A DNA stretch of 64,000 nt from Sphingopyxis sp. GW247-27LB (GTDB lineage: Bacteria > Pseudomonadota > Alphaproteobacteria > Sphingomonadales > Sphingomonadaceae). This document shows, in pieces, positions 53,235 through 61,705 of this stretch. The position numbers and the translations under genes are program-made. A model generated the notes under the pieces. It was given only the letters and a program-made list of their open reading frames with translations. It had not been told where the DNA came from and did not search any database. How positions within the stretch are numbered: the stretch's first letter is position 1; each line of letters begins with the position of its first letter. The DNA lies in the NCBI RefSeq assembly GCF_002277025.1, contig NZ_NIWD01000015.1, positions 115,872 to 179,871 of the forward strand, given 5' to 3'.

Positions 53235-56200
53235 ATGGCGTTCTTCAAATGGTTCGGCCAGATCGAAGCGTTGCGCGCGGAAGACAAGGGGCTCCCGCCG
53301 AGCCCGCTTCCGCCCTTCGATTTCGCGGCGCTGACGCCGAAAGGTTGGCGCGAACGCATCGCGCAAGCCGCCGGGTCCTTCGCCTTTCAGCGTATCATTC
53401 CGCCGGTTCTGCGTCTGTGCCAGACGATCTGGCCGGTCCCGTCGCTGTCTTTCTTGAATCTGGCAATCGTTACGCGGGACGACGATGTACGCGCGGTGCT
53501 GAACGATGCCGACCGGTTCGGCGTGCCCTATGGGCCGGAGATGTGCGATCTGGGGGCCGGAACGACCTTCGGCCTGGGACTCGACGGCGCGGCCCACAAG
53601 CGGCAGCGCGAGATCATGGCCGCGGCGATGCACGCCGGGAGCCCCGCGGCCTTTGCCGAGGATCTGGCCGAGATCCTGGCCCGAACCCAGGCCTGCGCGG
53701 ACGCGCTGCTGGAGAATGGCGCGGGGCGGCTCGACGTGATCCGCGACTATATCACCCGCATCGCGACCGAAACGGCGCAAGGCTATTTCGGCCTCGACAT
53801 CGCCGATTCCGACGCCTTTGCCGAATGGTCGCTCGCGGCGTCCTGCATGCTGTTCGGCGACCCCACGGGCGACCGCAAGACGCGCGACATCGCGCTCAAC
53901 GCCGGCGCCCGGCTCCGCCTGTCGCTCGCGAACTCGATCAGCCGCGCCCAGCGAAACTGGGCCAGCCACCCCAAACCGAGCAAAGGGCGCCTCAAGACGA
54001 TCCTCGATCGCCTGGTCCTGCTCCAGCGCCAACGCGCGGGAGGGCCCGACCCGATCAGCGATGTCGAGATCAATGCGATTCTGATGGGCATGGTCACCGG
54101 CTTCATCCCGACCAACACGCTGGCGGCCGCCAAGATGCTGGCCGAACTTCTGCGCCGGCCGGACGTCATGGCCGAGGCGAAGGATTGCGCGCGCACGGGC
54201 CGCCGCGACGACATGCGCAAGATATTGAAGGAAGCCGCGCGGCTCGATTCGGCCCTCGCGCCCGGTCAATGGCGCGTCGCGCGAAGCGATGCCGTGATCG
54301 CGGCGGGAAGCCCGCACGCGCGCCGGGTCAAAAAAGGCACGATCATCATGGTCTCGACCATGACCGCGCTTCGCGACCCCCGCCGGTTCCGCCAGCCCAA
54401 CCGGTTCCGTACCGACCGCGACGTCGAAGGCGACCTGATGTTCGGCTGGGGTCCGCATGCCTGCATGGGCTCGCACATGGCGATCGAGCAGATCACCACC
54501 ATGTTCATGACCTTGCTGGCACGCCCCGGCCTGACGCCGGCGCCCGGCAAGGAAGGCCGGATGGAATATACCGGCGTTTTCCCGACGCGCCTCGACATGC
54601 TCTACGATCATCCGGGCGCGACCCAGTCGATGTTTCTGGTGGTCGTGCCCGTTCCCGCGCAATCGGGGTTTCCCAAAGAGGAGATCGACACGAAGATCGC
54701 GCGGCTGCACAACCCCGCGAAACCCGCGGTCCGCAAGGCGTTCGACGCGAGCGGGATCGTCCATTTCGCATCGCTCGCGACGGTCGATTCGGAGGCGGGG
54801 TTCCACATCGTCCTTGAACTCAGCGTCGACGGCCCGGCCGAGGCCGCGATCGAGGCGATCGCCGGCCAAGCCGGCGCATTCCTGCGCCCGGTCTTCGCGC
54901 TTGCCGGGCTCGGCGCCAAGGATGACCTCGCCGGGTTCCTGCGCCGCCATATCGTCCGCCTGCACAGCCGGCCGTGGGGCGCGACGGGGCTCGACTATAA
55001 CGGCACGAGCGAATTCCCGGTCGCGATGATCGCGCGCCAGCGGGACCTTGCGGCGCATGTCGAGACAATATTGGCCGAATATCTGGGCCGCGAGATTGGC
55101 GGCGGCAACCATGCGATGCGCGCGCTGACCTATGTCCGCCGCATCCTGAAGGGCGATCGCTATCATCTGCTGATGACTCGGAGCCGGCGTAATACGCTGA
55201 TCCGCGAGGCGCTGAAACGGCGATTCGATACGCTGATCCTCAAGCCCAGCCGCGCGCGGCTGAAGCTCGCCGATTATCGCACGCCCTCCTATAAGTCGGC
55301 CGCCCGGGCCTTCCTGACCTCACGCTCGGGGCTGGTGCTGACGCTGCCGGTGCTGGCGCTCTGGGCGGCGCTCGCGGTCGGCCTGTGGCGCGTCGTGGCG
55401 CCGCCGGCGGTTCTCGCATGCCATGTCCCGCCGCGATGGCCCTGGGCGTCGTGGCGCGCGCTTCATTGCGCCGTCGACTGGGCCGCCTTGCCGCGCGCGG
55501 GCTGGGAACTGTTGACGATATTCGGCGGCGCGACCGTCGCGGCCGCCCTTGTCATAGCGGTGCTGATCTCCGGCGCCATCCTGCTGCTTCGCCGCAAGGA
55601 GACGTCGGACCGGATCGACGGCGATCAGGCCCCCATCGACAAGCTCGCCGCGATCATGCGAACCGAAGACGAGCCCGGCCATGCCCAAAATCATATCATG
55701 GCGGTCGGAACGCTGAAGCCAGGGCTGTTCCGGACGCTGATCCACGCCTTCGCGCTGTGGGCGATCAGGATGATCATCGTCTTCTACTATCGCCCCGGTT
55801 TCGTGATCAACATGGGCACGATCCACTATGCGCGCTGGTGGCGGCTGCCGGGCACGCGGCGGTCGATCTTCTATTCCAACTACGACGGCAGCTGGGACAG
55901 CTATCTGGAGGATTTCATCACGCGCGCGCGCTGGGGGCAGACCGCGGTCTGGAGCAACTGGCAGGGCTTTCCGCGAACGCGCGACCTGATCTTCGGTGGG
56001 GCGGAGGACGGCGACCGCTTCAAGCGCTGGGTACGGACGCAGCAACAGCCCGTGCCCTTCTGGTACAGCCGCTTTCCCGGCCTCACGACCGACCAGATCC
56101 GCAACAACGCGCTGATCCACCACGGCATCGCACGGGCGCAGAACGACAGCGAAGCCCGCGAATGGCTGCGCTGCTTCGGCTCGATGCCGCGCGTCGAGAA

Positions 56201-58097
56201 CCTGATCGAGACGCACGAAGTGCAGTCGATCGTCTTCCGCGGCCTGCCCTCGCTGCCGCATAGCACCTGCCTCGCGGTCGAACTTCCCCCGCGCGACGAT
56301 CGGGCGCTCGGCAGCTGGCTCGACTGGATTTCGGGGGGCGATCTGCCGATCGACCGCCGCAGCCGGCCGGTGGTTGATGCGCATCCCAAAGCCTTCGATC
56401 ACGGAACACTCGACCGGATTTTGGACGCCAGCCGCAGAGTCGGCAGCCGTAGCGGCCCCGTGAGCGACGCGGATCTCTCGGCCTCCGACCGCGACCGGGA
56501 CCGAAATGCCAGCCTGCTTCAACCCTATTGCGTCGCCTTCGGCGACCGACAGTCGATGGGCGAGGATAATCCGGCGGGGGTCGAGCCCTACAAGGGCCAT
56601 TGGCCGCCCGACACCGGCGCGCGCGGCTCGATGGAAAGATCGGTGTTTCTCGCCTGCTCCGCTGCCGGCTTCCGCAAAATCTGCGCCGGCCTGCCCAACG
56701 GCCTGGGAGAGGATCTGCCCGCGGGCTTCTCGCCGGCCTTTCAGATGGGCATGGGGAGCCGGGACCGCATATTGGGCGATCGCGATGTCGCCGCACCGAA
56801 GGCCTGGCGCTGGAGCGACGTCGATGCATCGGGTCGGCCGGCGGTCGAGGCCGTGATCTTCCTCTATGCAAAGGACGAGGCTGGGCTCGCGGAGTCGAAA
56901 GCGGTGCATCGGGAACTGCTCGAGGCCTATGGAGGACGCCTGATCTTCGAACGCGATTGCCAGCCGGTGGGCGAGCGCCCCCAGTTCGAGCATTTCGGAT
57001 TTCGTGACGGCATCTCGCAGCCCGTGATCCGGGGCACCGAGCGCTTCACCCGCGGCGCACCCGAGCGCGACATCGTCGAACCGGGAGAGTTTCTACTGGG
57101 CTATGCGAACAACCAGGGCTTCCTGCCGCCCAGCCCGCTGATCCGGCAGGAAGCCGACGCGCAGGATAATCTGCCCGTTCCCTCAGCCTCCGATCTCAGC
57201 CGCTTTCCGGATTTCGGCGCGGGGCGCTCGGGCGGGCTGCCGCGCGACTTTGGACGGAACGGCAGCTATCTGGTGATCCGCGAGCTCGAACAGCATGTCG
57301 AGGCGTTCGACGCCTTCGCCGAAACCAAGGCCGAGGAACTGGTGCGGGCGACCGGATCGAGAAATGCGGGCGCGTCGGCCGACGGACAGACCGCCTATCC
57401 CGATCTGTTCAAGATCGCCGGGCAGCTTCCCACCAAGGCCTGGATCAAGGCGAAGATGGTCGGCCGCTGGCCCGACGGCCGGCCGCTGGTGGGCAATCCG
57501 GTCGAGCAGTCGAAGCCCGCCCGCACGCCGTCGGCGGACGAGGAGCAGCGGCGCCAGACGATCGGGGAGCAAGCGACGCGCAACATCGTCCATTATCGCG
57601 ACGAGCGCTTCAACGACTTCACCTACGGCATCGACGATCCGCAGGGCTTCGCCTGTCCCTTCGGGGCCCATATCCGACGGGCCAATCCGCGCGACAGCAA
57701 GGAACCCGGCGATCCGGCCGAACAGGCGATCACCAACCGGCACCGCCTGCTCCGCAGAGGCCGAAGCTATCACGACCGCAGCGCCGGAAAGGACGAAAAG
57801 GGCATCGTTTTCGTCGCGCTTTGCGCCGACCTGGAGCGCCAATTTGAGTTCGTCCAGCAGACCTGGATCAATTCACCCGCATTCCATGGTCTGTCTGGCG
57901 AGCCCGACCCCCTCACCTCCCCCGACCTCGGTGCCGAGCGCAGCTTTACTATCCCGACCCCGGCGGGTCCGGTCAAGCTGACGGGGATCGAACAATTCGT
58001 GACGGTGCGCGCCGGCGGCTATTTCTTCCTGCCGAGCCGGTCCGCGCTGGCCTTTTTGAAGGAGACGGCATTCGAATTCGGCAGGGCGCCCGCGTAA
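53235..58097 (+). CDS. Cytochrome P450 - membrane module - DyP peroxidase fusion protein
   Basis: One uninterrupted 1620-residue frame. Residues 1-465 are a P450: I-helix-like GMVTGFIPTNT, ExxR at Glu333-Arg336, and the heme-thiolate loop FGWGPHACMG with Cys410. Residues about 470-690 form module A, with VHFA at 509 and DG at 532. Two membrane helices lie at about 698-720 and 759-786. Module B (about 800-990) has IHYA at 863 and SNYDGSWDSYL at 881, resembling module A. Residues 992-1618 are a complete DyP peroxidase: VQSIVFRGL, catalytic Asp1258 in GFRDGISQP, proximal heme ligand His1479 in GAHIRRANPRD, then RLLRRGRSY and RQFEFVQQTWINSP. With no signal peptide and a membrane hairpin, both heme domains should face the cytoplasm. 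A G-rich ribosome site precedes the ATG. Product unknown. Confidence 0.92.
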   Translation: MAFFKWFGQIEALRAEDKGLPPSPLPPFDFAALTPKGWRERIAQAAGSFAFQRIIPPVLRLCQTIWPVPSLSFLNLAIVTRDDDVRAVLNDADRFGVPYGPEMCDLGAGTTFGLGLDGAAHKRQREIMAAAMHAGSPAAFAEDLAEILARTQACADALLENGAGRLDVIRDYITRIATETAQGYFGLDIADSDAFAEWSLAASCMLFGDPTGDRKTRDIALNAGARLRLSLANSISRAQRNWASHPKPSKGRLKTILDRLVLLQRQRAGGPDPISDVEINAILMGMVTGFIPTNTLAAAKMLAELLRRPDVMAEAKDCARTGRRDDMRKILKEAARLDSALAPGQWRVARSDAVIAAGSPHARRVKKGTIIMVSTMTALRDPRRFRQPNRFRTDRDVEGDLMFGWGPHACMGSHMAIEQITTMFMTLLARPGLTPAPGKEGRMEYTGVFPTRLDMLYDHPGATQSMFLVVVPVPAQSGFPKEEIDTKIARLHNPAKPAVRKAFDASGIVHFASLATVDSEAGFHIVLELSVDGPAEAAIEAIAGQAGAFLRPVFALAGLGAKDDLAGFLRRHIVRLHSRPWGATGLDYNGTSEFPVAMIARQRDLAAHVETILAEYLGREIGGGNHAMRALTYVRRILKGDRYHLLMTRSRRNTLIREALKRRFDTLILKPSRARLKLADYRTPSYKSAARAFLTSRSGLVLTLPVLALWAALAVGLWRVVAPPAVLACHVPPRWPWASWRALHCAVDWAALPRAGWELLTIFGGATVAAALVIAVLISGAILLLRRKETSDRIDGDQAPIDKLAAIMRTEDEPGHAQNHIMAVGTLKPGLFRTLIHAFALWAIRMIIVFYYRPGFVINMGTIHYARWWRLPGTRRSIFYSNYDGSWDSYLEDFITRARWGQTAVWSNWQGFPRTRDLIFGGAEDGDRFKRWVRTQQQPVPFWYSRFPGLTTDQIRNNALIHHGIARAQNDSEAREWLRCFGSMPRVENLIETHEVQSIVFRGLPSLPHSTCLAVELPPRDDRALGSWLDWISGGDLPIDRRSRPVVDAHPKAFDHGTLDRILDASRRVGSRSGPVSDADLSASDRDRDRNASLLQPYCVAFGDRQSMGEDNPAGVEPYKGHWPPDTGARGSMERSVFLACSAAGFRKICAGLPNGLGEDLPAGFSPAFQMGMGSRDRILGDRDVAAPKAWRWSDVDASGRPAVEAVIFLYAKDEAGLAESKAVHRELLEAYGGRLIFERDCQPVGERPQFEHFGFRDGISQPVIRGTERFTRGAPERDIVEPGEFLLGYANNQGFLPPSPLIRQEADAQDNLPVPSASDLSRFPDFGAGRSGGLPRDFGRNGSYLVIRELEQHVEAFDAFAETKAEELVRATGSRNAGASADGQTAYPDLFKIAGQLPTKAWIKAKMVGRWPDGRPLVGNPVEQSKPARTPSADEEQRRQTIGEQATRNIVHYRDERFNDFTYGIDDPQGFACPFGAHIRRANPRDSKEPGDPAEQAITNRHRLLRRGRSYHDRSAGKDEKGIVFVALCADLERQFEFVQQTWINSPAFHGLSGEPDPLTSPDLGAERSFTIPTPAGPVKLTGIEQFVTVRAGGYFFLPSRSALAFLKETAFEFGRAPA

Positions 58098-58125
58098 CGA
58101 CGCCCAGCGCGGGCCGCGACCCATC

Positions 58126-58146
58126 CGCCGGGCACGAAGCCCGGCG
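58126..58146 (+). terminator. Candidate terminator after the P450-DyP gene
   Basis: An 8-bp perfect stem CGCCGGGC / GCCCGGCG with an ACGAA loop lies 28 bases after the stop, with no T tract. It also marks the edge of the core chromosome before the integrated element. Confidence 0.45.
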
Positions 58147-58165
58147 CGAATGCCATGAAACGGCC

Positions 58166-58216
58166 TGGCAGGGGCAGCAGGATTCGAACCCGCGACCCTC
58201 GGTTTTGGAGAACTGC
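58166..58216 (-). other. tRNA-Trp 3' fragment, attachment site of integrative element
   Basis: On the minus strand this reads, from the anticodon arm to the end, CTCCAAAA (anticodon CCA at 58208-58206), GGGTCGC, T arm GGGTTCGAATCC, and CCCCTGCCA. That is the 3' part of tRNA-Trp including CCA. The sequence 5' of the anticodon arm does not form the D arm or acceptor, so it is not a working tRNA. It is best read as the displaced 3' copy left by integration at tRNA-Trp (attL). Confidence 0.82.
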
Positions 58217-58360
58217 GCTCGGGTTCTTTGGCAGACATCGCATGTCGTCGCAAGCCCTCACCTTCACCTTTCGTTCGCGCTCCGTTTCGCTTTATCCCCT
58301 CAGACATCTTCACACGTCGCCGCAAGCGTGATAGTCCGGTGCTTATCGGAGGCACCGACT

Positions 58361-59686
58361 ATGGCGACAGGCAAGATCACGAAGCGAGCGGTGGAATCGA
58401 TCCCCCTGCCCTCGCAGAATAAGCGGACATACCTTTGGGACGACACTCTCAAGGGCTTCGGGGTCATGGTGACGGATCGCGGCGCGCGGTCCTATCTCAT
58501 TCAATACAGGCTGGACGGGCGCGGCAGTCCCACCCGTCGCGTCACCATCGGCAAGCATGGGTCGCCCTGGACTGCCGAGACGGCGCGAGACCGTGCGGCC
58601 GAACTGCTCGAACAGGTCCGCCGCAAGGTTGATCCCTTCGAGGCTGCCAAGGCCCTGCTCGCCGACCAGCGCCGGGAGCGCGAGGACCGCGAGCGCGAAC
58701 AGGCCAAACTCGCGAAGCTCGCCTTCTCGGTCATTGCCGCTGATTATGTCACCGCCTCGAAAAAGACCCTGCGGCGATGGCAGGAACAGGAACGCATCAT
58801 TGAGCGCGACCTGACACCCTCATTCGGTCAAACGCCTTTGCCGTCGATCACCGCCGATGACATAAACGACTGCATCGCGAAGGCGGGCAAGCGCGCCAGC
58901 TCGGCTGCGTTGAAGGCCTATTCGGCTTTGCGCTCGATTTTCGCGCACGCTCACGCCAGCCACCGTCGCCTATTTCCTGCTTCGGCTTCGCCATTTGGCG
59001 ACGTGACGCGACCGGAGGGTGGCGGGAAGCGATCCGATTTCATCGCAAACAACGAACTGCGCCTCATGTGGCTCGCCTGTGGCGATTTGGGCTGGCCGTT
59101 CGGTCCCATCTACCGGCTGCTGCTGCTGACCGGCTTGCGCCTTCGCGAAGTGGCGGAAGCCCGCTGGTCCGAAATCGACCTTGAGGGCGCCAACTGGCTC
59201 ATTCCGAAAGAGCGCATGAAGAACGATGAGCCGCATTGGGTTGCCCTGTCCCCCGCCGCCGTCGAAATCATCAAGGCGCTACCCCGCATCGATAAGTGCG
59301 ACCTGATGTTCTCGACCAACGGCAAGACGCCGGTGTCGGGCTTCTCTCGGGCGAAGTCGCGGCTTGATGCCGCCATGCTCAAGATCGCGAAGGATGAGGC
59401 CGAAAAGGCCGGGGGCGAGCCTGACGACGTGACGCTGCCCGCCTTCGTGGTCCACGACACGCGCCGGACGGTCGCCCGTGGCTGCCAGATCGACGCCGTT
59501 GCACCGGAAATCATCGAGCGGATGCTGGGCCACGTCACGCACACCAAGAGCGGATTGAAGGGCGTCTATCAGGTTTTCGAGTTTGAGGACGAGCGCCGCG
59601 CGGCTTTTGCCAAGTGGGGTCAGCGTCTCGCGGCGATCGCAGCGGGCGGCGCGAATGTCGTCCAGCTTCGCGAGGTGGCGGCATGA
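58361..59686 (+). CDS. int: Tyrosine-type site-specific integrase (P4-like, DUF4102)
   Basis: Integrase of 441 residues. The N-terminal DUF4102 arm-binding domain (about 1-95) includes YLWDDTLKGFGVMVTDRGARSYLIQYR. A core-binding SAM-like domain sits at about 118-205. Catalytic residues are Arg260 (GLRLREVAEARW), His365 and Arg368 (HDTRRT), His391 (MLGHV) and Tyr403 (GVYQVF). GGAGG lies nine bases before the ATG, which rules out the upstream start in the att region. Its position 145 bases from the tRNA-Trp fragment is typical of tRNA-targeting integrases. The next gene overlaps its stop by four bases. Confidence 0.95.
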   Translation: MATGKITKRAVESIPLPSQNKRTYLWDDTLKGFGVMVTDRGARSYLIQYRLDGRGSPTRRVTIGKHGSPWTAETARDRAAELLEQVRRKVDPFEAAKALLADQRREREDREREQAKLAKLAFSVIAADYVTASKKTLRRWQEQERIIERDLTPSFGQTPLPSITADDINDCIAKAGKRASSAALKAYSALRSIFAHAHASHRRLFPASASPFGDVTRPEGGGKRSDFIANNELRLMWLACGDLGWPFGPIYRLLLLTGLRLREVAEARWSEIDLEGANWLIPKERMKNDEPHWVALSPAAVEIIKALPRIDKCDLMFSTNGKTPVSGFSRAKSRLDAAMLKIAKDEAEKAGGEPDDVTLPAFVVHDTRRTVARGCQIDAVAPEIIERMLGHVTHTKSGLKGVYQVFEFEDERRAAFAKWGQRLAAIAAGGANVVQLREVAA

Positions 59687-60672
59687 CCAGAGCCATGCAA
59701 TCATCGCGCTCGGCGGGGATACAGCTTGGCGTAGGACTGCCCTACGTCTTTCAGGCAACGCTCGATGATCCGCCGCTTGCGCCTGAACGCCTGATGTTCG
59801 TTACTCACGCCATCGCGCATGTTGGCGCGATCACCGAAGCCGACTGGGGGGCGGCGGAGCGGACGGCACTGCATTTTCCGGAGCCGCCCATTCCTTCGAC
59901 AATGACGGTCGATAAGCTGCTCACGCTTCGCCACGCGCCGCAAAAGCCGCCCGCCGTGTCGCTGTCGGGAACCTCTGGCTGGAACCACCGGTCGGCGCTG
60001 GCTGAACAGAGTGATTACGCCGCCGAGATTGCTAAGTGGGAGCAGGACGCCCCCGAGCGCCGCGCCGAGGCCGAGCGTGCTGTTGCCGATGACGAGAAAT
60101 ATTATGCCGATTGGGTTGCGGGGATAGCGGCGCACTCGGCAGCGGCCCTTGCCCTGCGTCGCGCCGCCAAAGCCCTGTGTCGTGCTGTCGTCGACGAGCG
60201 CGTTACACCCTACGCCCGCCCGGTAAACGGCGGCGATACGGTGGAGATGGAGCGAAGCATCTGGAGTGACGAAACCGTGCCGGGTCGGATCGTGCGGAGC
60301 GGCTCGCTCTCGCTGGATGCCGGGAAGTCTTGGCTTTACCTCTTTGTCGATCGGGCCGAGCTTATGAAGGAATTTTCCCCGCCGTCGTCCCCGTCTGAAG
60401 CTGTGGAGGGCCGCGACCTTTCGGCGCTGTCGCCATATCTTCAACTCCTGATCGCGGTTGCCGAGAAACAGGCGATCACGGCTGACAATCACTCTACAGT
60501 CGAATCTCTCAAGGCTGACCTTCTCGCGGAAGCACCACATTTCGGCTTGTCTGTCGGCACTGGAAACGACGGGTCGGACTTCTCCGCAACACTGGCTGGC
60601 GACTTCGCAAAGGCTATTCGCTGGCCCAATGCGCGTCGCGGCAAGGCTAAGGGTGGCAACCAAAAAACCTAG
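59683..60672 (+). CDS. Unknown protein translationally coupled to integrase
   Basis: Not recognised. 329 residues from an ATG that overlaps the integrase stop as ATGA. No signal peptide or membrane segment is evident. The central part is helical and charged (YAAEIAKWEQDAPERRAEAERAVADDEKYYADWVAGIAAHSAAALALRR region, about 105-150). A C-terminal segment (LSPYLQLLIAVAEKQAITADNHSTVESLKADLL) looks like a small DNA- or protein-binding helical domain, and the tail KAIRWPNARRGKAKGGNQKT is basic. Coupling to int suggests a role in element maintenance or excision control. Base composition is slightly lower in GC than in the chromosomal part. Confidence 0.6.
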   Translation: MTRAMQSSRSAGIQLGVGLPYVFQATLDDPPLAPERLMFVTHAIAHVGAITEADWGAAERTALHFPEPPIPSTMTVDKLLTLRHAPQKPPAVSLSGTSGWNHRSALAEQSDYAAEIAKWEQDAPERRAEAERAVADDEKYYADWVAGIAAHSAAALALRRAAKALCRAVVDERVTPYARPVNGGDTVEMERSIWSDETVPGRIVRSGSLSLDAGKSWLYLFVDRAELMKEFSPPSSPSEAVEGRDLSALSPYLQLLIAVAEKQAITADNHSTVESLKADLLAEAPHFGLSVGTGNDGSDFSATLAGDFAKAIRWPNARRGKAKGGNQKT

Positions 60673-60740
60673 CTTTCTTGCGGGTTTCGGCATGGGTGGC
60701 AACCATGATGGGGCGATGGTCGGCCCGATGGTTGCCACCA
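60651..60740. repeat. Three 12-base sites GGGTGGCAACCA upstream of AlpA-like gene
   Basis: Two direct copies of GGGTGGCAACCA (60651-60662 and 60694-60705) and an inverted copy, TGGTTGCCACCA (60729-60740, 11 of 12), lie in 90 bases. The third is within the palindrome ATGGTTGCCACCAT. Such a cluster before an excisionase-like gene suggests binding sites for it or for the preceding unknown protein. Confidence 0.6.
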
Positions 60741-60833
60741 TCCGAAGGACTGCGGCGCCCGCATTATCGCCATAAATCGTCATCCGTCATCGCTGGCGCA
60801 TCAGGTGTCGGCGGAAGCACGGAAGGACGGCAC

Positions 60834-61031
60834 ATGGCATATATGCGGACTCCCGAAGCCGCCAAGTATCTCGGCCTCGGGAAATCGACGTTGGAACGCA
60901 AGCGATTCGACGGCACTGGCCCCTTGTGGCGCAAGCTCGGCGGCAAGATCGTCGTCTATGCTACCGAAGATTTGGACGCATGGGCGAGCAAAGCAATCTT
61001 CGCTTCGACCAGCGAAGTCCAGGCGGCGTAA
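60834..61031 (+). CDS. AlpA/excisionase-like helix-turn-helix protein
   Basis: A 65-residue MerR-like winged helix of the AlpA/excisionase type: MRTPEAAKYLGLGKSTLERKRFDG with GPLWRKLGGKIVVYATEDLDAWA. It is normally an activator of integrase or an excision-directionality factor. GGAAGGA lies nine bases before the ATG. It comes after the three GGGTGGCAACCA sites, which it may bind. Confidence 0.82.
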   Translation: MAYMRTPEAAKYLGLGKSTLERKRFDGTGPLWRKLGGKIVVYATEDLDAWASKAIFASTSEVQAA

Positions 61032-61036
61032 ATGCT

Positions 61037-61318
61037 ATGGGTGGAAATCATAGCGGGCACACGGCCCTAAAGCGTGAACGCCGCGCGGTGCTGACCACGC
61101 GGCGCTCGGAAATCGTCAGCAGTTTGGCAGCGGCTGGCATCGACCCAAATAGCGATGAAGGCCGAGCGGCGCAAGTGTGGGGCAACGCGCTCCTGCGCTC
61201 GCGCGAGGCATGGGCCAACGAGCATCGGCATGGTCGGCGCTATTCGGACAAGGAGGCCAATGGCCCCTTGATCCGCCCTGCCTCCAACCATTTCGGAGGC
61301 CGAAACAATGGATATTGA
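61037..61318 (+). CDS. Small unknown protein of the integrative element
   Basis: 93 residues, not recognised. The product is charged and Arg-rich (TALKRERRAVLTTRRSEIVSSLAAAGID), with a helix QVWGNALLRSREAWANEHRHGRRYSDKEANG. It starts five bases after the AlpA-like stop, with GGCGGCGTAAATGCT upstream, and overlaps the start of the next small gene by 11 bases. The compact spacing argues that it is real. Confidence 0.5.
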   Translation: MGGNHSGHTALKRERRAVLTTRRSEIVSSLAAAGIDPNSDEGRAAQVWGNALLRSREAWANEHRHGRRYSDKEANGPLIRPASNHFGGRNNGY

Positions 61319-61508
61319 TACCCCGGAAGGGCGCCGGGAAATGGCGCTCACGATCCTTCGCGATCACTCGGCGGGCTTGTCGTGGCAATGCGGGAGCTTC
61401 CTCGGGCAGCTTTGCGTCAGCACTGGCCGACCGCTCAGCGAGAAACAGGCGGCATGGCTTGACCGGATCATAGACCGGGCGGGCCTTGCCGACGAGGTGG
61501 CGACATGA
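61308..61508 (+). CDS. Small unknown protein of the integrative element
   Basis: 66 residues: MDIDTPEGRREMALTILRDHS, then WQCGSFLGQLCVSTGRPLSEKQAAWLDRIIDRAGL. Two cysteines and an amphipathic C-terminal helix are visible. The preceding GGAGG in CATTTCGGAGGCCGAAACA gives a plausible ribosome site. Its stop overlaps the next ATG as ATGA. Function unknown. Confidence 0.55.
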   Translation: MDIDTPEGRREMALTILRDHSAGLSWQCGSFLGQLCVSTGRPLSEKQAAWLDRIIDRAGLADEVAT

Positions 61509-61705
61509 GGGCCTCTTGTCAAAGCGACGATCTCCCGCACTATCCGTCCGGCCCCGGCTATCGGGACGATGAGGCGAGCCGCAATGGCGCGCGCCTTGTT
61601 CTCGCGAACGGCTCTCACGTCACGCAATCGGAATTTGCTTTGGCAGCCGTTGAGCGAGCGGGGCCGCACGGCATTCGGGCCAATGTGAGGATCAGCGTGC
61701 AATAG
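61505..61705 (+). CDS. Small unknown protein, 3' end probably cut by the IS
   Basis: 66 codons starting with an ATGA overlap to the previous gene. LPHYPSGPGYRDDEASRNGARLVLANGSHVTQSEFALAAVERAGPHGIRANVR reads as ordinary protein. The last codons (RISVQ-stop) are encoded by what looks like the left terminal sequence of the IS21 element. The gene was probably longer before the insertion. Function unknown. Confidence 0.45.
   Translation: MRASCQSDDLPHYPSGPGYRDDEASRNGARLVLANGSHVTQSEFALAAVERAGPHGIRANVRISVQ

Noticed and set aside
53249..54817. 522-codon plus-strand frame overlapping the P450 part
   Set aside because: It is very rich in Arg, Gly and Ala and has no motifs; it is the +2 shadow of the P450 domain.
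58166..58216. Functional tRNA-Trp gene
   Set aside because: Only the anticodon arm to the CCA end is present; no D arm or 5' acceptor strand follows, so it is an attachment-site fragment.
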